Source: UTCHB3 sp964371075 (GTDB taxonomy: Bacteria > Bacteroidota > Ignavibacteria > Ignavibacteriales > Ignavibacteriaceae). Taken from it: a DNA stretch of 64,000 nt. The notes beneath the pieces were generated by a model. That model saw only the letters and a program-made list of their open reading frames with translations, was not told the origin of the DNA and searched no databases. Location of the stretch: NCBI GenBank assembly GCA_964371075.1, contig CAYJKN010000002.1, positions 744,001 through 808,000 of the forward strand. The letters run 5' to 3'. The stretch's first letter is position 1. Each line of letters opens with the position of its first letter. Made by a program: the position numbers and the translations under genes. Below, piece by piece: positions 17,731 to 26,212 of this stretch.

Positions 17731-17786
17731 AAATTATTGAATTATTGCATTACTGCATTATTGAATTACTGCATTATTGCATTATC
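17731..17786 (-). repeat. seven 8-bp repeats starting at the stop codon of yraN
   Basis: Read on the minus strand directly after the yraN TGA, the sequence is seven consecutive octamers: GATAATGC, AATAATGC, AGTAATTC, AATAATGC, AGTAATGC, AATAATTC, AATAATTT. Each contains TAAT. Because 8 is not a multiple of 3, stop codons fall in all three frames within 24 bases. Related octamers follow the stops of maeB and of the 22 kb T9SS gene. Confidence 0.85.
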
Positions 17787-18152
17787 TCAATTTCTCCAGT
17801 CAATATAGTCAGGGTTGTGTTCAATTCGGTAGGTACCATCGGGATTGGGGAGAACACCAATGAAATCAAAACGAATCTCTTCAAAATAAACATCTGATTT
17901 ATAGAGATATTTTTGGGCATATTTTTTAAGAGATTTGGCTTTTTGCCAGGAGATGGCATGTTGGATATCCGTAAAATTTTCGTCACTCCGATATTTCACT
18001 TCAATAATTACGAGTGTGGTTCCATCGAGGGCAACAATATCGAGTTCACCATGGCTCTCTCGCCAGTTTTTATCAAGAATCTTGAATCCGTTTTTAATCA
18101 GGAATTCTTCAGCGAGTTTTTCGCCTAACTTTCCTGTTTCAAGAGTTGACAC
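17787..18152 (-). CDS. yraN: YraN/UPF0102 family nuclease-like protein
   Basis: 121 aa, the usual size. It has the family motifs: GKLGEKLAEEFL near the N-terminus, then GELDIVA and VIIEVKYRS, which form the D...E-x-K core of a PD-(D/E)XK nuclease fold like Holliday junction resolvases. Cellular function is not settled. It lies 15 bases downstream of tyrS on the same strand, so the two are probably cotranscribed. The start at 18152 gives the expected N-terminus. Confidence 0.92.
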   Translation of the reverse strand: MSTLETGKLGEKLAEEFLIKNGFKILDKNWRESHGELDIVALDGTTLVIIEVKYRSDENFTDIQHAISWQKAKSLKKYAQKYLYKSDVYFEEIRFDFIGVLPNPDGTYRIEHNPDYIDWRN

Positions 18153-18167
18153 GGTGAACCCGGTAAA

Positions 18168-19445
18168 TTATTTGTAAAAACCCGGTTTGAAGTTCTTTTT
18201 GCCTTTTCTCAGCACAAAATATTTTCCAAACAGAAGGTCTTCAGTTTTTGGCGTAAATTCAGGATCAGAAATCCTTCGGTTATTAAAGTAGATGCCTCCA
18301 CCGGTAAGGTCTCTTCTCGCTGCACCTTTGCTGGTGTAAAATCCTGCAAGAACCAGAAGATCAACCAAAGATGGAATCGCTTCGGATGAACTCAGTGCAA
18401 CTGAAGGAGTTGTATCACACAAAGATTGAAGTGTTGATTCACCAATCTCAGTTATCTCAGCTTCACCAAAAAGAGCTTTTGAGGCAGCCACAGCTCCCAA
18501 CATCTCCTCTTTCCCGTGAATAAGTGAAGTGACTTCTTCAGCGAGTTTTTTGTGTGCAACTCTTTTTCCCGGATCGGAATTGTGAATTGCTTCCAGTTCT
18601 TCGATCTCTTCTTTTGGAAGGAAAGTATAAAACTTCAAGAATTTTATTACATCTCTGTCATCAACATTTAACCAATATTGGTAAAGCTCATATGGGGAAG
18701 TGCGCTTTTTATCGAGCCATACAGTTCCGGCTTCGGTTTTACCAATCTTTTTCCCATCCGCTGTTTGAATGAGTGGGAAAGTCATACAATGAACTTTTTT
18801 GTTTTTCTTTTTCCAAATGAGGTCCATCCCAGCGGTTATGTTACCCCACTGGTCACTTCCACCAATTTGTAGCTCACAATTGTGTCGTTCATTTAAAATG
18901 AAATAATCAAAAGCCTGCATAACCATATAACTGAACTCGGTGTAGGAGATCCCTTTGTCGGGGTCCTGAAGTCTGCGTTTAACAGATTCTTTTGTTACCA
19001 TCACATTCACGGAGAATTTTTTTCCAATCTCTCTGAGATATTCAAATGCTGAAATCGTGCTGATCCAATCGTAATTGTTGGTCATAAGAGCAGCATTATT
19101 ACCCGAGAATTCGAGGTACTGTGAAAGTTGTTCTTCAAAAATGACTGCCCAGTTTCGTACGAGTTCATCGGCACTGAGCTCTCTTTCAGCTTCTTTTCCT
19201 GAAGGATCACCAAGCAGAGCAGTGGCACCACCAACAACACAAATCACTTTATTTCCTGCTTGCTGAAATCTGCGTAAACCAAGAATTGGGATTAAGTGCC
19301 CAATATGAAGTGAATCTGCAGTCGGGTCAAACCCTGCATATAAAGTAATTGGTCCCTCTTTAAGCCGTTCTTTTAATTGATCCAGCGGAGTGGATTGGTA
19401 AACAAGTCCACGCCATTCAAGTTCATCTACAATATTATTCCACAT
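18168..19445 (-). CDS. tyrS: tyrosyl-tRNA synthetase
   Basis: 425 aa, normal for bacterial TyrRS. Class I signatures are SLHIGHLIP (HIGH) and KKIGKTEAGT (the KMSKS equivalent, with the common KFGKT-like form). Tyrosine-binding and tRNA regions lie between them, and the C-terminal S4-like RNA-binding domain (LLVLAGFYTSKGAARRDL) is complete. It charges tRNA-Tyr in the cytoplasm. It is followed by yraN on the minus strand and preceded by the maeB terminator. No T-box is expected or seen. Confidence 0.97.
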   Translation of the reverse strand: MWNNIVDELEWRGLVYQSTPLDQLKERLKEGPITLYAGFDPTADSLHIGHLIPILGLRRFQQAGNKVICVVGGATALLGDPSGKEAERELSADELVRNWAVIFEEQLSQYLEFSGNNAALMTNNYDWISTISAFEYLREIGKKFSVNVMVTKESVKRRLQDPDKGISYTEFSYMVMQAFDYFILNERHNCELQIGGSDQWGNITAGMDLIWKKKNKKVHCMTFPLIQTADGKKIGKTEAGTVWLDKKRTSPYELYQYWLNVDDRDVIKFLKFYTFLPKEEIEELEAIHNSDPGKRVAHKKLAEEVTSLIHGKEEMLGAVAASKALFGEAEITEIGESTLQSLCDTTPSVALSSSEAIPSLVDLLVLAGFYTSKGAARRDLTGGGIYFNNRRISDPEFTPKTEDLLFGKYFVLRKGKKNFKPGFYK

Positions 19446-19533
19446 ATTTTCCCAAAGTTGAAAAATTCAAAAAATTCTAACCACTAATTTAGTTAATTGA
19501 GAGATAAAGATGGCTAAAGATCAAGGCAATATC

Positions 19534-19573
19534 AAAAAAAGAGGCTGTCCGAAATACTCTCCCGGACAACCTC
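19534..19573 (-). terminator. rho-independent terminator of maeB
   Basis: GAGGCTGTCCG and CGGACAACCTC pair with one mismatch around a 10-base loop. Read on the minus strand the hairpin is followed by seven T (plus-strand A-run 19534-19540). It lies 47 bases beyond the maeB stop, after the octamer repeats. Confidence 0.9.
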
Positions 19574-19586
19574 AAACTGAAATTTG

Positions 19587-19619
19587 CAATTACTGCATTA
19601 CTGCATTATTGCATTAGTC
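19587..19619 (-). repeat. octamer repeats starting at the stop codon of maeB
   Basis: On the minus strand right after the TGA: GACTAATGC (9 bases), AATAATGC, AGTAATGC, AGTAATTG. The TAAT core recurs at 8-bp spacing, the same pattern as after yraN. The block lies between the stop codon and the terminator, so it is transcribed as 3' UTR. Confidence 0.8.
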
Positions 19620-21884
19620 TCATTTCCTTTTCGCCTCAACCATTGCAAATGCGGCCATATTGACCACATCATCAACTTCGGCACCACGCTGAAGGACATA
19701 CACAGGTTTGCTTAAACCGTTTAGAATTGGACCAACCACTTCGGCACCGCCTATTCTGTTTAACAGTTTGTAAGCAATATTTCCTGAATCGAGATTTGGG
19801 AAAATCAGAACGTTTGCCCTTTTCTTTAATTTCGAGAAGGGGTAAAGATTTTCCATTATTGCCGGGATCATCGCAGTATCTGCCTGCATTTCACCTTCAA
19901 CAATAAGATCAGGTTCAAGCTGTTTCACTATTTCGGTGGCTTTTTTGACCTTAACACTGTGCGGATGAACAGCACTACCAAAATTGCTGAATGAAAGCAT
20001 TGCCACTCGGGGTTCGATATCAAACCTTCTTGCGGCTTTTGCTGAAAGTATAGCAATTTCGGCGAGTTGTTCTGCATTTGGATCAACATTTACTGTTGTA
20101 TCAGCAAAGAAATATACCCGATTTTTTATGATCAGAATATACATACCGGAAACACGGGACACACCCGGTTGCAGATCGAGTACTTCAAGAGCAGGACGAA
20201 TGGTCTCAGGATAATGAGAAGTCATACCTGCGATCATCGCATCTGCATCACCCATTCTGACCATCATTGCAGCAAAATAATTTTTGTGACGATGACGGGT
20301 CATCAGGCGTTTAGCCTCCTCATGAGTGATTCCTTTACGCTGTCTTAGTTTGTAGAATTCGTCAACATAAAAGTCTGATTTATCCCAATCTGTCGGGGAG
20401 ACAATTGTCAATCCTTCAGGTTCGATATTATTGGCAGACATAAGGGCATTTACTTCTTCGGGATTACCAATCAGGATTGGATGTGCAATATCCATATCCT
20501 GAATAATCTGGGCTGCTTTAAGTATCCTGACATTGGTACCTTCTGAGAAAACAAGTTTGCCTGTTTTGTAACTTTGTGCGGCATGAATTGTATGTCTGAC
20601 GATTTCCTGCGAGATTCCGAGTCTTTCGAGAAGTTGTTCTTTGTAGGCGTCAAAATCCGTGATTGGTTTTGCAGCCACACCTGTTTCCATTGCTGCTTTA
20701 GCTACCGCGGGGGCAACCCATGTAAGGACTCTTGAATCGAATGGTTTTGGCACGATGTAATCCCTGCCATAATTCATTTCATGACCTTCGTATGCTCTTT
20801 TTACAATATCAGGCACATCCTCTTTTGCAAGAGCAGCCAGGGCATAAGAGGCGGCAAGTTTCATTTCATCATTTATAGCAGAGGCCTGAACATCAAGGGC
20901 ACCTCTAAAAATGAAAGGAAAACCAAGAACATTGTTGATCTGATTTGGATAATCCGATCTTCCTGTTGCCATAATAATGTCTTTTCTAACGGAGGTGGCA
21001 TCTTCGTAAGTTATTTCGGGATCAGGATTTGCCATTGCAAAAACGACACAATTTGGTGCCATGCTTGCGATCATCTCTTTTGAGACAACATTACCTTTTG
21101 AAAGGCCAACAAAAACATCGGCTCCTTTTATCGCATCTGCAAGGGTTCTGGCATCAGTTTCGTGAGCAAATTCGAGTTTAAACTCATTCATTCCCTCGGT
21201 TCTGCCTTTGTAGATTGCTCCTTTTGAGTCACATAGTGTGATGTTTTCAATTTTAGCACCAAGTTTCACATAAAGTCTTGAACATGAAATTGCAGAGGCA
21301 CCGGCACCATTAACCACAATTTTAACCTCAGAGAGTTTTTTGCCCGAAATTTCCACCGCATTAATAAGAGCAGCACCACTAATAATTGCAGTTCCATGTT
21401 GGTCATCATGAAACACCGGAATTTTCATGGTGGCTTTACATTTTTCCTCAATATAAAAACACTCCGGTGCTTTTATATCCTCAAGGTTTATCCCTCCAAA
21501 TGTTGGTTCGAGGAGTTGTACACATCTGACTATTTCATCAGGGTCTTTGGTGTTTAGTTCAATATCAAAAACATCAATATCTGCAAATCTTTTGAAAAGA
21601 ACTCCTTTGCCTTCCATAACCGGTTTACCGGCAAGGGGTCCTATGTCTCCCAGTCCGAGCACTGCAGTACCATTGCTGACAACAGCCACAAGGTTACCTT
21701 TTGCAGTATATTCATAAGCCAGCGATGGATCTTTTTCGATATCAAGGCATGGCTGAGCTACTCCCGGGGTATAAGCTAGAGAGAGGTCTCTCTGAGTGAT
21801 GCAGGGCTTTGTCGGGACAACTTCAATTTTCCCTTTTCTACCCATACTGTGGTAGTCTAAAGCCTCCTGCTTGGTTGTTTTCAT
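19620..21884 (-). CDS. maeB: NADP-dependent malic enzyme with C-terminal phosphotransacetylase-like domain
   Basis: 754 aa from the ATG at 21884, which has GGAG upstream (TTTGGAGTATCA); the frame is open 33 bases further. Residues 1 to ~430 are the malic enzyme: SLAYTPGVAQPCLDI, FHDDQHGTA, the NAD(P) loop VVNGAGASA and AMANPDPEITYEDA. Residues ~430-754 are a phosphate acetyltransferase-like domain, thought to be regulatory in MaeB. It converts malate to pyruvate and CO2 with NADPH formation. It is monocistronic with its own terminator. Both domains appear intact. Confidence 0.95.
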   Translation of the reverse strand: MKTTKQEALDYHSMGRKGKIEVVPTKPCITQRDLSLAYTPGVAQPCLDIEKDPSLAYEYTAKGNLVAVVSNGTAVLGLGDIGPLAGKPVMEGKGVLFKRFADIDVFDIELNTKDPDEIVRCVQLLEPTFGGINLEDIKAPECFYIEEKCKATMKIPVFHDDQHGTAIISGAALINAVEISGKKLSEVKIVVNGAGASAISCSRLYVKLGAKIENITLCDSKGAIYKGRTEGMNEFKLEFAHETDARTLADAIKGADVFVGLSKGNVVSKEMIASMAPNCVVFAMANPDPEITYEDATSVRKDIIMATGRSDYPNQINNVLGFPFIFRGALDVQASAINDEMKLAASYALAALAKEDVPDIVKRAYEGHEMNYGRDYIVPKPFDSRVLTWVAPAVAKAAMETGVAAKPITDFDAYKEQLLERLGISQEIVRHTIHAAQSYKTGKLVFSEGTNVRILKAAQIIQDMDIAHPILIGNPEEVNALMSANNIEPEGLTIVSPTDWDKSDFYVDEFYKLRQRKGITHEEAKRLMTRHRHKNYFAAMMVRMGDADAMIAGMTSHYPETIRPALEVLDLQPGVSRVSGMYILIIKNRVYFFADTTVNVDPNAEQLAEIAILSAKAARRFDIEPRVAMLSFSNFGSAVHPHSVKVKKATEIVKQLEPDLIVEGEMQADTAMIPAIMENLYPFSKLKKRANVLIFPNLDSGNIAYKLLNRIGGAEVVGPILNGLSKPVYVLQRGAEVDDVVNMAAFAMVEAKRK

Positions 21885-22198
21885 TGATACTCCAAATAAA
21901 GTGAAGAACGGATTCAATTAAGAACGGTAAACTAAAAAACTTTGACCAGATAACAAAATAGATTATTATTTTAATTAGTGAATTTGTTGATTGGTAGTTC
22001 GCTCATAAGAAAAATTGGTGAAATTAAGAACAGATTTATTGTGTAGAGAAGTGAAAACATAATTGGAACATGTGTATAATCTTTGATATTATGTTCAAAT
22101 AATTAAAGGCTGCCCCTTTCGAGACAGCCTAAATAAATTAACTATAGATTTTGCGTTCTACTCCTCCGAATGAATTCGGAGGCTATTGGTATTGTACG
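21885..22198. other. intergenic region with two hairpins
   Basis: No gene is seen. It holds the upstream region of maeB (minus strand), a weak hairpin at 22107-22130 (AGGCTG/CAGCCT; possible terminator for the minus-strand gene from 26194, with only a short T-run), and a strong 8-bp palindrome at 22163-22182 (CCTCCGAA-TGAA-TTCGGAGG) that looks like a dispersed REP-type element. Confidence 0.5.
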
Positions 22199-22230
22199 CT
22201 ACTCTGCTACTTCGATACTTCGCTACTTAA
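22199..22230 (-). repeat. octamer repeats overlapping the stop codon of the T9SS gene
   Basis: On the minus strand: TTAAGTAG (its TAG is the native stop), CGAAGTAT, CGAAGTAG, CAGAGTAG. The unit sequence differs from the TAAT octamers near yraN and maeB, but the 8-bp period, the embedded stop codon and the position at the stop codon are the same. Confidence 0.75.
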
Positions 22231-22390
22231 GTAACAAAGCTTTCATCGTTTTGGTGTAACTTGTGCTCGTATGTTCAAGTGATTGAGCACTCAAACGGAA
22301 AATGTAAACTCCTGAAGAGAGTTTGGTTCCGTTGAATCTTTTTTCGTACATACCTTTCTCCATTTCACCTGATACAAGTTCAGCAACTTT
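22223..22390 (-). pseudogene. severed end of the T9SS sorting domain of the gene at 22391-26194
   Basis: Beyond the TAG at 22391-22393 the same frame stays open for 55 codons to a second TAG at 22223-22225. It encodes the expected rest of a T9SS domain: KVAELVSGEMEKGMYEKRF, then LSSGVYIFRLSA and the basic end TKTMKALLLK. Both sides of the stop fit one domain without any frame change. The stop replaces a residue that is commonly Gln or Glu here (FNIAG-x-KVAEL), consistent with a CAG-to-TAG change or a base-calling error. Confidence 0.8.
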
Positions 22391-25300
22391 CTAACCTGCG
22401 ATGTTAAAAACAGTCAGAGTTACATTACTTTTCTCTTTAAGGGAGAATTTTATCACAGTCTCCGGATTAAATGGATTGGGATAGTTGTTGTAAAGATTAT
22501 AGTCATATTCAATTCCTTCAGATTTTGTTCCACTTACCTGAGGTTTGTTCATTGGACCATTTCCTGATGATGAATTATTTGACACTTCACTGAACAACAG
22601 GTTTGCTGACTTTGTATATTCTGATGTCGGGAAATTACTGTTCAGATAAGAAAGTATTGGGGTAACTATTCCGACTGTATCAATTACTCCGGATGATTTG
22701 TATTTCTCTTCAAGAAGATTGTTGTAGATCATCATCACTTGTTCGCTGTTGTCACCGGCTCCATACGCCTTGTTATTGCCTGCATTCAGGATTTCCTGTT
22801 TGTATGTATCCATGTTTTGAGTATCAACATTCATTAAGAGCATTGTGGTAAACTTAAAGAGGCCACTCACATTTCTTATTGAAAGCAGATTACTTTTTAA
22901 CTCACTCAAATTTACATACTCATAACATTGAGGAATTAAACTAACTGCAGATTTTTTGTATCTGACATCAGTTGTTCCGTTTATGATATCAGTAAGAACA
23001 ACAAGAGCATCACGAAGTTGTCCCTGCGCTATCATCCTTTTGACATCTTTTATCAGAGTCTTAATACTGTCAGGGTCTCCGCCACTTTCCATTTGTTTTG
23101 GTGATGATGAACCTCCACTCAACATATTTGGATTTGACCATATCCCGGAACAATCAGAATTGTAGCCATCTGTTTGAACTGTCACATCACCAACGAGTTC
23201 AATTCTGAATTCAGAGGGATCCTCTGTAGCCCAATCATTTCCATAAGCAGATATATCGGCTGTTTGGTAATTCTCAAACACTACCTTTAAACTGGTCGTG
23301 TCTTCATAAAAACAATTACCACCAATATAGTTTTCTTTACTGTCAATGGTACCAAGAAACGGAATTGAGTTAATTGCATAAATCGAAGTTCCATTAAGTT
23401 GGAACCTGTTGTTGCCAACAGTATCTGCTGCCCTCAATAATATCGGTGCTGAACCTGTGGAAGCCGATATAGCCTTTTCCGTAATATTTGTAAACCAGTT
23501 ATTGTGTATCCTTGGTCTTGAACCAACCATAGTAATCCCCCACAACTGACTGTCCTCGAAAGAAGAATTCCTTATGACGGTATTATCAGACCCGTAGTTG
23601 TAACTGTAATACAAACTTATTCCGGTATGTGTATTTTCAGTCGATAGCCCATCAATTGTGTCGCCGGGACTGATATGACTGTAAATACCACAACTCGCAT
23701 TCTTTATTGTTGCATTACTGATTTTAAGGGGTGTTCTGTACGCAAATATTCCGTTACCGGCTGACCAGTTTTTAGCAAAGAAGTTAAATTCCACTTTGTT
23801 GGTTGGTGTACCTTTAACCTCAAGTTGTCCATCCAAGATCAGTAGTTTGCCTGACTTCATAAAAGTCAAGTTGGCACCGGCATTTACTGTTAGTTTTACA
23901 TTGTCGGGGACTGTGAGGGTAGTGTCAATGGAAAAATTACCGGAGGGCACCGTTTCGCTGGTAAATAAAGTACCTCCATATCGAAGCATAGGTTCAATCT
24001 TCAGTAAAGTACCGTTACCGGCAGCCAGGTACAAACTGTATTCTAAACCGGAGGCAACAAAATCTTTCTTTCCCGTTCTTAAGTCAGTTATACAATAATT
24101 CTTGAATGAGGATATAATATCATCCCCAATAGTGAACTTGACATATCTTGATGAGTTACTCTCATTGCATCTTCTATTTACGATATAGATATATCTGGAG
24201 AAGGGGTCATAGCCGGTTAGATTGCTATACTCCTCGAAGTATCCCGTTTGTATCCAAATTGTACCATCCTTGTTGTAAAATGATGAGTCCACCGCCGTCG
24301 TGATTTTGCTTATCCAGTTACCGTAAACTGTATTTGTATCAGTCCATTTATAAGCTCCCTTCCATTTCAGACTTAACAAATCTGATTCATACGGCTTCAT
24401 GGAAGTTATAAAATCTTTGACGGCTGTGTATCTTTCATTTGGTACTTGCGTGTTTCCAGGGTCTTGCCAAAGTCCTGCCTTGGTCTGAAAATTATACACC
24501 CGATTTTGATCGTCAAATAAACCATAAGTTCCCCAAGCGTATTCTGATCTCGTAGGTACCATATAGTACATTAAACCTTTTGCTCCATACGCCAACGCTA
24601 TATTCCCCATGGCAAATATTTCATCTCTGGTTGGTGGGCGCTTGCCTCTTCCTGCATTTGGTATGTAAGTATGCAACAGTGTATCAAGTTGGTGCTCGCC
24701 ATGTACCTGCAATGTGACAAATAATGGGATATCGTTTCCTTCCACTTCATCATATAATATAGAGGCACGGTAAGCTGCACTCAATCCTGCACGATTGTAC
24801 AACTCTGTATTATGAGGTGCGTTCCATGCTCCACAATCGATCCATCCATCAAGTATGTTCTGAACAGTTTGATTATCTGTTGCTGTCGTTTCCGGAATAG
24901 GATAAATATTATATAAGAGGTAATTCTTCAGATACGAATTTCCAGTAGAAGCATTATCAATGTCAAATTTAAGGAAATATTCCGGAACTCCTGCCGTAGC
25001 CCCATTTAGATGAATTGTGCTGTTACTACCATATAATTCCCTTATCTTCGATTGTAATTTCGATCTATAACGCGCAGTCAACATAAATGGTTCATCGAAA
25101 TAAAAGTCTTGAATGGTGGAATCGGGAGAAAGTCCATATTTCAATTGTATTTCTGATTGAAGTGCATTCATTAATGATATAGTGACAAGTGAATCAACCT
25201 CAAATAGTTCATCGTACTTCTGAGTCATTATTACTATTTTATCGATATTCAAATCAATATACCCGGGCCACAATATTGCAAAATATAGCTGTTTATTCTT

Positions 25301-26194
25301 TTCCAATGTAAACAGACTGGTCTCAAACCAACCGTAGTCGTTTACCCATTGAATATTAGAACCTAATACGACCTGATCCAAACCAAGTGGTGCAAGATTA
25401 ACATCAGGACTGAAGCCGTTTTTATAAACATTACTGTAAAATTTATTGCTATTTGACTCATTGATTGGTGTCGAACTTATAATAATCCGAATCGCCTCCT
25501 CATTGTCTCCACCTGTGTTAAGTTTTCTTATCCTGATCTTCATAATATGGTTAAGATTCGCAAACGAAAATTGCTCAGGGGGTAATTTACCCCAAGCTAT
25601 CGCACCGCCGGGAATACTGCTAGCTGTTCTAACTCCACGATAATTGATAGTGGCATTTCCAATTTCTTCATCGTCATCAAACCCCGTCGCGCTTACATCT
25701 TCTGGTAAATCAGCAGGGGTCATACTCCAAAAATTTGTTCTATTTTGATTTGGTATCACAAACCCATAATTGCATTGAACAGGATCAATATAACCAAGGG
25801 GAGTCCCTCCGAACTCAAGGGGATATGCTTCTTTGTCGTGCCCCATGGCATTCATGTAGATTGACGGATTAAAATTATCTGTTTCCGCCTTCCAGGAAAA
25901 ACCCATGTCATTTATTCGGAAAGGGGATGGAACCCCCAGATTGTTTGCATGTTCTTGACCATCTGAAATAAAATTGGTCATTCCCAAAAGTAATAGTTGG
26001 TTGAAATAGTATCCGTTGTTCTTGGTTACATTGATTATATCAAATTGTGAAGATTCACCGTTTGGAGGGCTCTTATAATTAACGACGAAATCAAAGAACC
26101 CGATATGTGGGAAATAATCTACTCCCGGTCTGCTCTGTGCTAAAACACAAAACGAAAAAAGAATTAAAAACAGAAAGAACTTTGTCTGTTTCAT
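22391..26194 (-). CDS. large secreted protein with beta-helix region; T9SS domain truncated by TAG
   Basis: 1267 aa to the first stop. A signal peptide is clear (FFLFLILFSFCVLAQS). Residues ~200-700 contain long Tyr/Trp-rich segments such as GNIALAYGAKGLMYYMVP that resemble glycoside-hydrolase-like surface proteins, but no catalytic family can be named. Residues ~800-1000 are right-handed parallel beta-helix-like (NTVIRNSSFEDSQLWGI, RPRIHNNWFTNI). The T9SS domain begins at YNNYPNPFNPETVIKFSLK and stops after VFNIAG. As read, the product would lack a complete sorting signal. It starts 18 bases after the FG-GAP gene, so the two form an operon. Confidence 0.75.
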   Translation of the reverse strand: MKQTKFFLFLILFSFCVLAQSRPGVDYFPHIGFFDFVVNYKSPPNGESSQFDIINVTKNNGYYFNQLLLLGMTNFISDGQEHANNLGVPSPFRINDMGFSWKAETDNFNPSIYMNAMGHDKEAYPLEFGGTPLGYIDPVQCNYGFVIPNQNRTNFWSMTPADLPEDVSATGFDDDEEIGNATINYRGVRTASSIPGGAIAWGKLPPEQFSFANLNHIMKIRIRKLNTGGDNEEAIRIIISSTPINESNSNKFYSNVYKNGFSPDVNLAPLGLDQVVLGSNIQWVNDYGWFETSLFTLEKNKQLYFAILWPGYIDLNIDKIVIMTQKYDELFEVDSLVTISLMNALQSEIQLKYGLSPDSTIQDFYFDEPFMLTARYRSKLQSKIRELYGSNSTIHLNGATAGVPEYFLKFDIDNASTGNSYLKNYLLYNIYPIPETTATDNQTVQNILDGWIDCGAWNAPHNTELYNRAGLSAAYRASILYDEVEGNDIPLFVTLQVHGEHQLDTLLHTYIPNAGRGKRPPTRDEIFAMGNIALAYGAKGLMYYMVPTRSEYAWGTYGLFDDQNRVYNFQTKAGLWQDPGNTQVPNERYTAVKDFITSMKPYESDLLSLKWKGAYKWTDTNTVYGNWISKITTAVDSSFYNKDGTIWIQTGYFEEYSNLTGYDPFSRYIYIVNRRCNESNSSRYVKFTIGDDIISSFKNYCITDLRTGKKDFVASGLEYSLYLAAGNGTLLKIEPMLRYGGTLFTSETVPSGNFSIDTTLTVPDNVKLTVNAGANLTFMKSGKLLILDGQLEVKGTPTNKVEFNFFAKNWSAGNGIFAYRTPLKISNATIKNASCGIYSHISPGDTIDGLSTENTHTGISLYYSYNYGSDNTVIRNSSFEDSQLWGITMVGSRPRIHNNWFTNITEKAISASTGSAPILLRAADTVGNNRFQLNGTSIYAINSIPFLGTIDSKENYIGGNCFYEDTTSLKVVFENYQTADISAYGNDWATEDPSEFRIELVGDVTVQTDGYNSDCSGIWSNPNMLSGGSSSPKQMESGGDPDSIKTLIKDVKRMIAQGQLRDALVVLTDIINGTTDVRYKKSAVSLIPQCYEYVNLSELKSNLLSIRNVSGLFKFTTMLLMNVDTQNMDTYKQEILNAGNNKAYGAGDNSEQVMMIYNNLLEEKYKSSGVIDTVGIVTPILSYLNSNFPTSEYTKSANLLFSEVSNNSSSGNGPMNKPQVSGTKSEGIEYDYNLYNNYPNPFNPETVIKFSLKEKSNVTLTVFNIAG

Positions 26195-26212
26195 TTTACT
26201 TTTCTCCTGTGG

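Noticed and set aside
22223..26194. TAG reassigned to an amino acid
   Set aside because: Other genes, including this one after its sorting domain, end naturally at TAG; a single mutation or base error is simpler.
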